Shown one piece after another: positions 12,101 to 21,287 of a DNA stretch of 64,000 bases. Where the stretch lies: contig JAEVHH010000003.1 of the NCBI GenBank assembly GCA_017607445.1, positions 3,162,001-3,226,000 of the forward strand, written 5' to 3'. A program made the position numbers and the translations under genes. Below the pieces are notes generated by a model. It was not told the DNA's origin. It searched no databases and saw only the letters and a list, made by a program, of their open reading frames with translations. Numbering within the stretch: position 1 is the first letter of the stretch; each line of letters starts with the position of its first letter. The DNA comes from Histoplasma ohiense (lineage: Eukaryota > Ascomycota > Eurotiomycetes > Onygenales > Ajellomycetaceae).

Positions 12101-14568
12101 GGACGCACAGGAGCAAAGCTATCGAACCGATTAGGTTTCGACCAAGGTGTGGTATCCATCATGAATCGAATAGAGTCTTCAAACTGATGTAACTGACGTT
12201 CATTTCGAGCGAGCAATCTCAATTTACGTTCGGAGTTTTGAAGTTTTAGTGTATGGTGCTGTGGATGCGCAGCCGACTCTTTCGCGGATCGAGCTAATTG
12301 TTTAGGTTTTTGGTCACGTAGTCGTACTTTCTGGTGCTGAATTTGGAAGAAAGGATCTACCAAAAAGACGTCGTAGATGTTCATTTCTTCAGGTGAATCA
12401 ACACAAACAACATAGCTATGTCGTACCAGGAACCATTTCGGCGAGTGTCGTGATTTTATCATGGCTGGATTGAGTGCTCTCCGGAAATCAAGTCCCTTCG
12501 ACGATTGAATAACGAGGAACCCCTCCTTGCCATGGTAACTACCTTCCGATGCCAGCCTAACACCCAATGCTGAAAGTTCCAAGAATTTGCAAAGTCTGTT
12601 ACTGTCAGGGCGAAAAATGAGGAAACGGATCATTTGCTGTAGATAGATCTCGAGTTTTTTCCGTTGGCGTTCCGGGTACGATTCCCTTTTAATCCCCCCA
12701 ATGGACGCAGCGCGCGTAATGCCGGATTCCAAGACCCCCGATGCACCACTTTCCACTGGAGCAGTCAAGCTTGACCGTCTCCGGGAAAGACCTAGGGACG
12801 ATCGTCGTTTCTTTTTCCTGTTTGCTTTTTCGTTACCACTGGTACCATCTCCTGCAGTTTCAAAGCCTCCTTCATCGGCTTCTTCTTCCCCGTCACTCTC
12901 CAGACCGCGAACACCCCGTAGGTAAGGGAAGGCGCTTCTTGGAAAACGGGGTAAAGGGTGCGCTGAGTCATGGGTTTTAAGCTGAATATACCGCATGGTC
13001 CCAATTTGGAGTTTATACTTTATATGTAGGTTGGCGAAATCCCTGAGAGTTCTGTTAATTACCCATTTCATCCGTGTCATTCCGCTGCCATATTCTAGTT
13101 CTATTCGGAACGTCAAGTGGCGATCACTAGAGTGTGGGTCAAATTTGCTGTCCGTGATATGAACCTTTAGCTGCTCAAGAAGGATAGGGATACGCCTGCT
13201 TCCATGCTCGTCCCTTTGGAACATACTTGCCAACAAAAGAGCAGCGGGGATGCCAGAGATAAGCTCGGCGAGTAGCTCGGCAGACTTGACATGGTCTACT
13301 GTGGTTTCGACCTTTTTGCGGTGACCGATCATTTTTAGCCCTGCTTTAATCTGTCGCCATCTCTGAGCACTAAGGCTGGACCCTCTTTCTGCCTTGTGTC
13401 TTCTCCATGTTGCAGTAAGACCCTCACCATGGTCTGGCTGGCCACCAAATCCTGTTAAACGTCGAAAATTACTAAGCCTTTTCTCATCTTGAGAACCTCG
13501 ACCTTCCGTCCGACTTGGACCGCTGTAACTTAACCCGCGAGCGCTATGGAGCCATCCGTTTCGTCTTCTCCACATATTATCACGTTTTAACCTTTCTCGG
13601 CCTTCATCTTCAGAAACTCCATCACGTGTCGGAGGAGAAATAGTGTGTGGTTCAGTCCTGCGAGAGAAATGGCTTCCGAAGAAATTGTCTCCATGAGTAT
13701 AAGAGCCGCTTGGATGGAAACTTGGCCGCGCACTTGACTTCGGGGTCGTAGGTGCAGTATGGGACCCCGAGCCACGTTGTCTTCGGATTTTCCGCTTCCT
13801 TTTGGGTATACCAACCGCCTGTTCCCCAGAACTTGACTCTGCATCCGCATCCATCTCGCTTCCTTCTTCCTCAAGAGTGTTGGGGAAACGGAATTCCCCT
13901 CTTTCTGATCTTGGAGTGGCGGTATCTCCAGGTGGTCTAGGCTCCGCGGATTCATCCCCTGTGGTTAGGCCACTGGAGGTACGGGCATGCGTTGGGAAGG
14001 AAGGGGAGGAAGCGAATGTTTTCAGTTTTGAGAACAGGGACGAATGAAACCGGCGGTCCTTCTGGTCTCCATCTTCTGGGCCGATGGAGGAGGCCCTGGA
14101 ATGCGATCCTCCTCCTTCAACGTCGGAAGCGGTTCGAGCAAACTGCACACTCCGCCGCCCCTGTGGAGTTGAGAAGCCATGTTGCCTCTGCTGTTTTCCC
14201 TTTCCAGATTTAGTCGATGGGTTTCGTGAGGGAATGGAAGCAGCCTTAGTCCGATAGGGTATGTTTCCTTGGTGTCCCGAAGCGTCGATATCACGCGCGG
14301 GCTGTTCTGAGCTGGGAGGTTCGAATCCCATGCCCAACTCTACAAGCGTTCCGGGGGCTCTATATGCCCCATTGATTCCGTTCACAGAATCTTTCTTTAG
14401 GTCACTCGAGTGCAATGTTTCGTCTTCCAAGCAGGTAGTGAAGCTCGCCCCGTTCGTGGAAAGAGTGTGAGGCATCGTAAGCTTCAAGTTTTGTGGAACA
14501 CTCGACCGTTGTGGCGACGAAGATTGCTGAAGTCCCTCTGTCATTGATGGCGCTGAGTCTTCTCCCAT
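9133..14568 (-). CDS. PLD1: Phospholipase D (PLD1/Spo14 type), 1811 aa
   Basis: One uninterrupted frame. The enzyme hydrolyses phosphatidylcholine to phosphatidic acid and choline at membranes; the yeast relative Spo14 acts in secretion and sporulation. The first ~400 residues are Ser/Arg-rich and low in complexity. A PX domain follows (about 465-650, starting near KVHITDSKF), then a PH domain (about 665-810). HKD motif 1 is HEKLCLVD (from about residue 939), followed by FIGGIDLCFGRWD. HKD motif 2 is HAKCMIVDD (His about 1245), followed by GSANINERSM. Both catalytic motifs are intact. The length fits fungal PLD1 proteins. The C-terminal ~400 residues are charged and low in complexity. Upstream, TCTAG at about 14582 could be the acceptor of a 5' UTR intron. 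The gene is divergent from the hydrolase across 479 bp. Confidence 0.95.
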   Translation of the reverse strand: MGEDSAPSMTEGLQQSSSPQRSSVPQNLKLTMPHTLSTNGASFTTCLEDETLHSSDLKKDSVNGINGAYRAPGTLVELGMGFEPPSSEQPARDIDASGHQGNIPYRTKAASIPSRNPSTKSGKGKQQRQHGFSTPQGRRSVQFARTASDVEGGGSHSRASSIGPEDGDQKDRRFHSSLFSKLKTFASSPSFPTHARTSSGLTTGDESAEPRPPGDTATPRSERGEFRFPNTLEEEGSEMDADAESSSGEQAVGIPKRKRKIRRQRGSGSHTAPTTPKSSARPSFHPSGSYTHGDNFFGSHFSRRTEPHTISPPTRDGVSEDEGRERLKRDNMWRRRNGWLHSARGLSYSGPSRTEGRGSQDEKRLSNFRRLTGFGGQPDHGEGLTATWRRHKAERGSSLSAQRWRQIKAGLKMIGHRKKVETTVDHVKSAELLAELISGIPAALLLASMFQRDEHGSRRIPILLEQLKVHITDSKFDPHSSDRHLTFRIELEYGSGMTRMKWVINRTLRDFANLHIKYKLQIGTMRYIQLKTHDSAHPLPRFPRSAFPYLRGVRGLESDGEEEADEGGFETAGDGTSGNEKANRKKKRRSSLGLSRRRSSLTAPVESGASGVLESGITRAASIGGIKRESYPERQRKKLEIYLQQMIRFLIFRPDSNRLCKFLELSALGVRLASEGSYHGKEGFLVIQSSKGLDFRRALNPAMIKSRHSPKWFLVRHSYVVCVDSPEEMNIYDVFLVDPFFQIQHQKVRLRDQKPKQLARSAKESAAHPQHHTLKLQNSERKLRLLARNERQLHQFEDSIRFMMDTTPWSKPNRFDSFAPVRPNCFAQWLVDGRDYMWVVSRAINQAKDVVYIHDWWLSPELYMRRPAAISQKWRLDRLLQKKAQEGVKVFVIMYRNINSAIPIDSEYSKFSLLDLHPNIFVQRSPNQFRQNTFFWAHHEKLCLVDHTLAFIGGIDLCFGRWDTPQHLLTDDKLTGFELTDVPKDADHCQLWPGKDYSNPRIQDFYDLDKPYEEMYDREVVPRMPWHDIAMHVVGQPARDLTRHFVQRWNYILRQRKPTRPTPFLLPPPDFNPADLESLGLDGTCEVQILRSSSTWSTGTPDVTEHSIMNAYVKMIEQSEHFVYIENQFFITSCEIEGKKIENLIGDALVERIIRASRSDEEWRAVILIPLMPGFQNQVDTEGGTSVRLIMQCQYRSICRGETSIFGRLRAAGIEPEDYIQFFSLRSWGKIGPRKHLVTEQLYIHAKCMIVDDRVAIIGSANINERSMLGSRDSECAAIVRDTDLLWSTMGGKPYLVGRFPHTLRMRLMREHIGLDVDEIMEQAEAESDQMNARGEPNTPYNYSDDMLDREFDEATERQDERELLERRHRIQDEFLARSEEMHSFNHDVDWEQANNPNLKSNKKLTQDSRVMRNEDHKKDLEGYGVDQMKSIQEAGHGDGRDSFIVDDRIEFLGPGSPGDPNSRSRQSNVPKELPSQTGDHGEHEDSSPAAAKNFDPSVPSARPSTQPTAYDLSSNAGNPSLQTSQDIPNRTHIVSSEINLPVVDKDCMRDPLNDSFYLDIWQAIAENNTKLYRCVFRCMPDNEVKTWKEYKEYTAYAERFADMQGQSHYEAKAHEAKNNPEAAKVTGPPGTAVIPNQLAKAEKMGHDMKDKVLNPVKCDTLAAEEDLRHWASEANKAQIERKRFEISHQEPGASQGEKDALKATETKSSHSSQNLDGVMASFPEVERSPQKWADGSLRPTASQSQRRRRRATTRSSRREFHASDDIISKAEAEDLMNLIQGHLIVWPYEWLVEALFRYLSQNKTFGISAN

Positions 14569-15047
14569 TGTGGCGTGCTTCCTAGATAATAATAATATTC
14601 ATTGTCAGGGGTTTCCAAACTTTAACAGAGGTCAGCAGCGAGGAGGTTTGTAAGAACTGACTACTTGAATAAACAAAGGAGCTAAGGCTGTTTATGAAAG
14701 TGTCATTACGATATCTCGAACCCTAAGGCTGCGGGCCCGTGGCGGTCCAAGAATAGCAGATCCGGAGACAGAAATCTATCAGGAGCCTTGATCTGATGAT
14801 AGTTCTCTCCTTGCCTAAACTTGGATATCTTGGGAGTTACGAGAGTGGATCCCACGTGAGGCTTACCTAAAAAGATTATTTTCCGAAGATTCAACACGTG
14901 ACATTCATTTAGTGGACCTCGGACTCCGAACAATTCGGCAGACTGGATATAAGATCGATATTACCCGATGAGAATGCAATTGCTTGATGGCTACAAAGTA
15001 TGTTGCGCAGTCCCTCTTACCTTGGAAACACGCCATAGATTAATAAT
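14569..15047. promoter_or_regulatory. Divergent intergenic region between PLD1 and the hydrolase
   Basis: 479 bp separate the two start codons and must hold both promoters. No clear TATA element or known operator can be named. The possible PLD 5' UTR intron acceptor lies next to the PLD side. Confidence 0.5.
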
Positions 15048-16266
15048 ATGACCTCCCCAATTGATCCAATGTTGAAAACCTACTCTCTGCCTGCTCCGCA
15101 GGTGTCCAAGAAACTGTTCCCAATTGCTGGAATCCTTTGCTCCGTCTATGGTCTGGATGAACTCCCTATGCAAGCTAAGGAGGTATCATGTCTATACCTC
15201 ATGCACCCACGACTAAGCACGGCAGATTCAATGGAAGGCTTTGCGTGCCATGCTATTGCAGATTGGAACAACAGACTGCGGGAGGGGCGAGTGTCCGTAA
15301 GCCACCAAAACAAGGGTCTAATTGCGGTAGCATTTGACCAACGGAATCATGGATCGAGACTCGTTGACAAGCTGCCGAACTGCGCTTGGAAGGAGGGAAA
15401 TCCTAAACATGCACAGGATATGTTTGCTACGTATCGTAGGTGTACTACTTATTTTCCCTCCATTTTTTGCTGGAGATCGGAAATAATAAAATACAACCAC
15501 ACCATGCTGCGATATCTATCGCTCTCACCAGTACTAATACAAATCTGTAGAGGGCACAGCTCGTGATGTGTCCCTCTTAATAGACTTCATGGACGCCTAT
15601 GCCTTCCCGGATGCCTCACGCAAAATCACAACTAACCTTGCCCTCGGTGTCTCTCTCGGTGGCCACTCAGTATGGAGCTGCCTCCTACACGAACCCCGAG
15701 TCACTAATGCCGTCATCATCATTGGCACCCCAGACTACACAAGCCTAATGACTGAACGGGCCAAACTCTCCAAACTATCCTCTTGGAAAGATTCCACACC
15801 GCCAGGCTCCCAATTCCTCGGCTCCGAATCCTTCCCACAGTCACTCATGGATGCCATCAGGAAATACGATCCTGCTAGATTCTTCCTGAGCCAGCTGGGC
15901 GACCCTATCGTCTCAGAACCCATGCTCCATGGCATCCTTCCCGAACCCACCGATCATGAAAAGAAAGTCATCGGCCCACTCATAACACGGTGTCTACAGG
16001 GGAAAAGAATCATGCTGATCTCTGGTGGTAAGGATAAGTTGGTCCCATACGCGCGAGGAGAGCCGTTTCTGATGTGGCTGAAAAAGGCGATTTCGCCAGG
16101 CGGGTGGTTTGCCAATGGAGCTGTGACGTTAGAGGATCTCATATTTGAAGACGCGGGACACGAGGTTACCCCTGCGATGATGGAGCAGGCAATTCGGTTT
16201 ATTGGGGAAACCCTTGCAACGTGCGCTGAGAGCGCGCAGCCCAAGGTGCTCACGTCGAAAATATAG
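15048..16266 (+). CDS. Alpha/beta hydrolase, 367 aa, two exons
   Basis: Exons are 15048-15435 and 15551-16266. The intron (15436-15550) has donor GTAGGT and acceptor CTGTAG, and joining restores the frame as ATYQGTARDVSLLID. The fold signatures are in order: FDQRNHGSR near residue 110, nucleophile elbow GVSLGGH (Ser164), GGKDKLVP (Asp291) and DAGHEVTP (His333), giving a complete Ser-Asp-His triad. There is no signal peptide or membrane segment, so it is probably cytosolic. The substrate cannot be read from sequence; esterase, thioesterase or peptidase-like activity are all possible. It is divergent from PLD1 and convergent with the ribosomal protein gene, with no sign of a cluster. Confidence 0.85.
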
Positions 16267-16932
16267 AAGAGCCACGTCTAGTGTTTTGTTCTCTGTTTCC
16301 TAGATTAACATCGCTGACACGCATACACATAGGTGTCCGCGATGATTCTTTTGTAGTACCCTAGGAGACGATATCCACGTTCCTGTAGGTAATGAACCTT
16401 TGAGAATGGGACATTTGAAATAAATTCAATTGAATTTCTCCATCTACAATCCATTGATGTCATGTCAGCGGCGCGTGCATATAGACACAGTTCCTTGTCA
16501 GACGCAGCCAAAAAAGTAGCTTAGAAAAGAATAGAATCAGTTGTTTTTCATTCCACTTGAGGTATTCTATCTTATATCGTAGATTTTTTTTCCTTTTGCC
16601 TCTCTTTTAATAGGAAAGGAATTAAAGCTTTAAGTTTTCGAATGCACCATGATAGAACCCTTATGCTCCAGCCCAATATCTTTCGCACTTTGGCATATAG
16701 CGGAATAACGGCAACCTTGGTGCTTTCCGAAGAAGTGATCTGTGACACAAAGTCTTTTGATTCTTTTCTCTTTCGTGAAAAGTATCAAGCCTGACACTGC
16801 TCTAACAGGCCTTGACACAAAAAAAGAATAGAAAATTACATGCGTTTAAAAAGACCACCCTTAACACCCATTCATTATAATTTGCGTCCAAATCAAACAA
16901 TTCGCATGCAACACGCCATGCACACATCGTAT
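16267..16932. other. Convergent 3' intergenic region
   Basis: This lies between the stop codons of the hydrolase and RPL28 and must hold both 3' UTRs and polyadenylation signals. No gene is seen; short frames here lack any family signature. Confidence 0.5.
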
Positions 16933-17762
16933 TTATGCAACGAGCTCAGCAACACCACCAGCCTCTTTGATCTTCCGCTCAGCCTCTTTGCTGAAGTATC
17001 GAGCCCGAACAACAACGGGAATCTCTGGGAGTCTGCCTTTGCCAAGGACCTTGGAGTAGCCGAGAGGGAGCAAGTCGAGAACGGGGGCAGTATTGGGTTT
17101 CTGATTGTTCACATAGGCATCACGGGTTGCGACGGGGATGAGTGACCATAGCTATACACCCACGAAAATTCAATCAGCCTCTACGTTTACATTCCAAATG
17201 GACACCAATTCCTTGTGCATCGCCTATATCGCGGATATCTTTTTTCCGTTGATTCGTTCCATTTGTTTTTCCACCCAAAAGCTCCATTCCTCCTGACTTC
17301 CTCTCTCCTCCCAGTAGTTTCCCACTTCAATCCACTCGAATGAACAAGGAATCGAAAGAACGTACCTTATCAAGGTTTATGATAGGTTTCCAGAACTTGT
17401 TCTGCGTCTTGTGGAAATATCTCATGCCGACCTTTCCAAAGTAACCTGGATGGTACTTGTCTAAATTAGTCCGGTGGTGGTGCTGGCCACCAGCCATACC
17501 GCGGCCACCGGGATGCTTGCGGTGTTTTCCAATTCGACCGTAGCCAGCGGAAACATGGCCACGGCTAGATTAAAATAATCGAAAAAAAAGGATTTGGTAT
17601 TAGCAATCGATAATTAAAAGCGCTCTAGCGTTTGATTGCTGATTTTGATGATCATTGGAAACATTGCGGTTGGAGGGCGGTGCAGTGTTTTTGATCAATC
17701 TCTTGTGGACAAGCACTTAAAATAACTCACCTCTTTCTCGTCTTTGAAAGTCGGGTAGGCAT
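16933..17762 (-). CDS. RPL28: 60S ribosomal protein uL15 (yeast L28, mammalian L27a), 149 aa, three exons
   Basis: Coding exons are 17731-17762 (MPTRLSKTRK), 17366-17564 and 16933-17151, totalling 450 nt and 149 residues, the same length as the yeast protein. Introns have donors GTGAGT and GTACGT and acceptors ATCTAG and TATAG. The exon 2 core GRIGKHRKHPGGRGMAGGQ with HHHRTNLDKYHPGYFGKVG is the highly conserved eukaryotic uL15 signature. The C-terminus ends in KEAGGVAELVA. The protein binds 25S rRNA in the large subunit. A very early first intron is typical of fungal ribosomal protein genes. Only the first-exon junction residue (Ser in place of the usual His) is slightly unusual. Confidence 0.97.
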
Positions 17763-18163
17763 CTCGTCGACGATATTGGATTCGACAAGGCTGTCGGGGT
17801 GTTGAGCGTTGAGATGAGATTTACGTGGTTGCAAGCTCAAGGCCAAAGAGGTTCTTGATGTCTCGCTTAATGTGTGTGTCAAGGATTTTCTTGTTAGGGA
17901 AGTTGTAGGGCCCAAGCCCTACCTTCTCCAAGAAGGAATTTAAGATTCAATCATGTGACATAAAATCCATCTGATAAGATAAAAGCTGTGATTAAAATCT
18001 CGGTAAAGTTTATCTCAGCGAGCTCAGACACTCTATTGGCTCAGTTGCAGCAGCATGACACTAAACTACTTTAGTTATGAGTCATGTGCTCAGAGCAATC
18101 CTCACCAGAGGGTTTGAGAAGGAACAGTTCATGCTTCTGTGGAGATTATTGAGATTTTCATAG
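17763..18163. promoter_or_regulatory. Upstream region of RPL28
   Basis: 400 bp between the RPL28 start and the first LTR fragment. It should contain the promoter and 5' UTR. No specific factor site is recognised. Confidence 0.45.
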
Positions 18164-18319
18164 TGTGACGGGTTAGCACCCGTTAGTAGTCAAACATGCG
18201 CAACCAATCCCCTATCGCTCCACACTCGTGCGCTCACGCGTGCCTACAAACACTCCCCTCCTCGCGATTCCGCTCCGCGATCGCGTATTTCCTAACAATT
18301 CCTCCAAATAGCCCCCAAC
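18164..18319 (+). repeat. Unmutated LTR fragment related to the G2 LTR
   Basis: It starts TGTGACGGGTTAGCACCCG, the same 5' terminus as the G2 LTR in element sense, and remains alignable in patches to CTAACAATTCCTCC. It is rich in CpG (GCGATCGCG and similar), unlike every G2 copy here. It ends abruptly where hAT-1 begins. It is probably a diverged family member or an escaped solo LTR. Confidence 0.7.
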
Positions 18320-19408
18320 TAGACTGGCTGTGTGACCATGCATGGGACTGGGACTAAATATTTCTCCAGTCCCATTATCAAATTTCTTAGTCCTGGTCCC
18401 ATATAGTGTTTATTAAATTAGTCACTTTACACTGTTTATATTATAAATCTAGTCCCAGGTCATGTTCTTCTTATAAATTACTGATTCTGGTCTCATTTGG
18501 TCCCATTTTACAAAATGGGACCAAATGGGACCATGATTTACCCTATATAGATGATATAATGCTATGAGTGTTACCAAAAATCATTACCTATCAAAAGAAG
18601 TTTAGTGTATTTATGCTCTAGTTCTATTTTGAACTAGTAATGATAGTGATAGATAGATTCACTGCAGTAGATAGGTTGGCAGTGATAGATTGGCAGCGAT
18701 AGATTAGCAGCGATAGATTGGCAGCGATAGATAGGTTGGCAGTGGTAGGTAGGTTGGTTGGCAGCAATAGATAGATTCGCCGCGGTAGATAGGTTGGCAG
18801 CGATAGATTAGCAGTGATGGATTAGCAGCGATAGATTAGCAGCGATAGATTGGCAGCAGCAATAAATTAGCAGCGATAGATTGGCAGCAGCGATAGATTA
18901 GCAGTGATAGATTAGCAGTGATAGATAGATTGGCAGCAGCAATATATTAGCAGTGATAGATTAGCAGCAATAGATAGATAAGCAGCGATAGATAGATTGA
19001 CAGCAGCGATAGATTAGCAGCGATAGATAGATTGGCAGTGGTAGATAAATTGGCAGCGATAGATAGGTTGGCAGCGATAGATTAGCAGCGATAGATTAGC
19101 AGCGATAGATAGATTGGCAGTGATAGATAGGTTGGCAGCGATAGATTAGCAGTGATAGATAGCTTAGTAGCGAGGGATAGCTTGGCAGTGAGGGATAGCT
19201 TAGCAGCGAGGGATAGCTTAGCAGTGAGGGATAGCTTGCAGCAATAGATAGGTTGGCAGCGGCGATAGCTTAGCAGCGAGGGATAGCTTAGCAGCAGTAG
19301 ATAGGTTGGCAGGGGTAAAAGCACTAGATAGAGGTGATATCTCCACCAATCATATCATCAGATTGATATCTAGATATGTATTATATAATCATCAGAATGG
19401 GACCAAAC
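18320..19408 (+). mobile_element. hAT-1: non-autonomous hAT-like element, right end missing
   Basis: The left terminus TAGACTGGCTGTGTGACCAT equals that of hAT-2 at 39103. Next come a GGTCCC-rich subterminal region with a palindrome (about 18496-18530), then the minisatellite core and about 90 bp of right-hand sequence. At 19409 the match to hAT-2 stops and the Copia LTR begins, so Copia inserted into it. The other half is not seen in this window. There is no transposase coding capacity. CpG is retained. Confidence 0.8.
18645..19325. repeat. Minisatellite inside hAT-1
   Basis: Tandem units built on GCAGCGATAGATTA (14 bp), with 18-bp variants carrying an extra TAGA or AGGG segment. About 680 bp long. 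Open frames across it are simple by-products of the repeat. Confidence 0.9.
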
Positions 19409-19614
19409 TGTGGGATGGTTAATTCTGTGGGACGTCTAAGTGGTTGTATTAGCATGTCGGCAGCTGAGGCATATATGTGCGGTGCGCTAGTCCGTGATAG
19501 GCAGCCTAGGGCCAACACCTCCCCTCGGACTAGCAGCCGTACAGATATCTATCTATCTAGAAATCCTATTATACATGAAATTGCAAATCAAATCAAGCTA
19601 TTCTTTATATCCTT

Positions 19615-20127
19615 TTATCCTTCACCCTTTCGGCATCTGTGAGGCTTCGGTTCGTGGTAGTAGTATCGATGTTTGAGGGATTCTTTGATAGCAGTGGTGG
19701 TGGTGGTGGTGGTGGTGGTGGTGGTGGTGGTGATATTCTTAATGGCCAATCTCATCATGGTGGTTCTTATAGAAGGTTCTTTGATGGTTGGTTCTTCAGG
19801 GGGTTCTTCGGTAGATGGAGGAGTAGTGACAGTGGCTTGTACAGCCAGTTCCATTTCATCCTCCCCTTGTTTGATATCCTCTTGATCTCTTCTTGACAGA
19901 GAATCAGAGTTTTCAGCTGGTTTTTGTAAGGATTTTCCCATCCTTCTGTCCAAATATTCATTCATTCTCTTCAGACATTCATCTTGCTTTTTCAAATATT
20001 CCATCATCATCTGTATCAAGGTATCGGTCGTTGTTGGGTCCAGTGACCCAGTGGTAGGTTCGTATTCAATATCATTATTGCTAGCTGGGGTATCCATCCC
20101 CATGGTAGCCCGAGTTCTAGGAGGCAT
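19615..20127 (-). CDS. Gag-like protein of the TRIM-like element, about 170 aa
   Basis: The chosen start is ATG at 20127 (MPPRTRATMGMDTP), although the frame is open to 20172. A helical charged segment follows (MMEYLKKQDECLKRMNEYLD), as in the N-terminal coiled part of fungal gag proteins. An acidic region and a Thr homopolymer encoded by an ACC run come next. There is no zinc knuckle and no protease. The frame is uninterrupted and the element is not RIP-mutated, so a product could still be made. Gag identity is inferred from position and composition, not from a clear domain. Confidence 0.55.
   Translation of the reverse strand: MPPRTRATMGMDTPASNNDIEYEPTTGSLDPTTTDTLIQMMMEYLKKQDECLKRMNEYLDRRMGKSLQKPAENSDSLSRRDQEDIKQGEDEMELAVQATVTTPPSTEEPPEEPTIKEPSIRTTMMRLAIKNITTTTTTTTTTTTTAIKESLKHRYYYHEPKPHRCRKGEG
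19691..19733. repeat. GGT/ACC trinucleotide microsatellite
   Basis: About 13 tandem GGT units on the plus strand encode poly-Thr in the gag-like frame on the minus strand. The plus-strand Gly- or Val-rich frames here are shadows. Confidence 0.85.
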
Positions 20128-20569
20128 TCTCCCCCCTATATCAATCAATTTATAATCTTTTCCTGCGATCAAAGCTCTTCTAGCCTTTGTCAGGATCCCT
20201 TCTGCTGATCAGCGTAGCAGCTCGCGAGACGTTAGATGGGCAGTGGAAGGTTTAATAAAAAAACAAGCAATCCAGGTCATAACCTGTGGGATGTCTAAGT
20301 GGTTGTATTAGCATGTCGGCAGCTGAGGCATATATGTGCGGTGCGCTAGTCTGTGATAGGCAGCCTAGGGCCAACAAATTCTTCTCATTGTGCGATTGCT
20401 AGCTAACTATATAGGGGTAATCACGTGCGGTGGAGGGCCGCCTGGGCAACTAGTGCCCAACACCCCCCCACGCGCCAATGTGTGTGATGTGTTCCTACAA
20501 ATCTTCCATGCTAGCTATCTCAACTTGAATCATTCCAAAATCATGCTACATACAGAAATTTAATCATTC

Positions 20570-20993
20570 TTGCTGTTATCAGTGAAAAGTTCTAGTAAAT
20601 CAATGAAATGTTTAAATGCCACTGTGCTCAGAGTTTGGTTAATCCATCTGCTATCATATTCTCAGTGAGAATGTGTTTAATAGAAATAATGTCTTCATTC
20701 AACTGTGTGTGAGAATAGTGAAAGTGAGTGTTGATATGCTTGCTGCATACTGTGATTGTAGCAATGATAGCTAGATTGATTGAATCTTTATTATCTACTC
20801 TGATAGACAAGAGATTCTTTGCTGTAATGAATTCTAGTTTCATCATTATATTGCACAATTATATTGCTTCACATACTGCTTCACTAAATGCCACATATTC
20901 TGTCTCATTTGAACTTAAAGAAACATAAGATTGTTTGAATGAATACTATAAAATTAATATATCTACTAACTTGAATATGAAATCTGAAATAGA
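20570..20993 (-). pseudogene. Copia pol, RNase H C-terminal part (left piece)
   Basis: On the minus strand the frame reads QSYVSLSSNETEYVAFSEAV, then VDNKDSINLA, and ends TENMIADGLTKL. This is the end of a Copia RNase H domain (family form LSSTEAEYVALSEA … ADGLTKPL). RNase H removes the RNA strand during reverse transcription. A TAG stands at the Trp of the ISW motif and a TGA in EAIWL. The piece joins exactly to 51063-52860 when the G1-A insertion and one ATAGA copy are removed. Confidence 0.8.
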
Positions 20994-21264
20994 TGTAATA
21001 GATGCAACGGAGATATCTATATTAGAAAATAGCTATGTAGCAATAGAAGAACACAGAACATATCAGAATTAATGAGAAGAAATATAGTGCACAGCACTAT
21101 AGACAGCTGTAGAGTGTGGTGATCATCTATATAATGCTCACTGATATTTATAGATATTAGAAGATCAGTGATTAGCTTTGAATAATAGAGATTACTATCT
21201 TCTTAACATTCTATATATGTACTTCACACTACTCTCATAATTATATCTACAATCATCTCTTACA
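20994..21264 (+). repeat. 5' LTR of G1-A, 271 bp
   Basis: TGTAA…TTACA termini. It contains AGTGATTAG at 21167-21175, complementary to CTAATCACT at 21268-21276 just inside the element, the putative self-priming pair. Confidence 0.9.
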
Positions 21265-21267
21265 ATT

Positions 21268-21276
21268 CTAATCACT
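21268..21276 (+). promoter_or_regulatory. Putative self-priming PBS of G1-A
   Basis: CTAATCACT, three bases inside the LTR, is the reverse complement of AGTGATTAG in the LTR (21167-21175). The same pair is present in G1-B and in the separate family G3. Nine base pairs is short, so the support comes from its recurrence. Confidence 0.5.
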
Positions 21277-21287
21277 CTAAACTTTAT

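Larger units (their letters stand above)
19426..20376 (-). mobile_element. Complete 951-bp TRIM-like LTR retrotransposon
   Basis: The two 92-bp LTRs (19426-19517 and 20285-20376) run TGTTGG…CCCACA in element sense and differ at only a few positions. The 5-bp TSD AATTC is at 19421-19425 and 20377-20381. Next to the 5' LTR is GGTTATGA, which fits priming by the anticodon half of initiator tRNA-Met as in some Copia elements. A purine tract (CCGAGGGGAGG in sense) abuts the 3' LTR. Only one short gag-like frame is present and no pol, so movement would need a helper element. Confidence 0.85.
19409..20462 (-). repeat. 3' LTR of the Copia element (98 bp), split by the TRIM-like insertion
   Basis: In element sense the LTR runs TGTTGGGCACTAG…CATCCCACA. 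The pieces are 19409-19425 and 20377-20462, with AATTC duplicated around the insertion. A purine run (in sense GGCGCGTGGGGGGG) directly precedes it at 20463-20476 and is the polypurine tract. The LTR keeps its CpGs, while Copia pol beyond about 20545 has lost them. Confidence 0.75.

Noticed and set aside
18645..19325. Periodic repeat resembling a CRISPR array
   Set aside because: Units of 14-18 bp without unique spacers in a eukaryotic genome: a minisatellite.
19639..19896. Gly- and Val-rich plus frames
   Set aside because: They are shadows of the GGT microsatellite opposite the gag-like frame.
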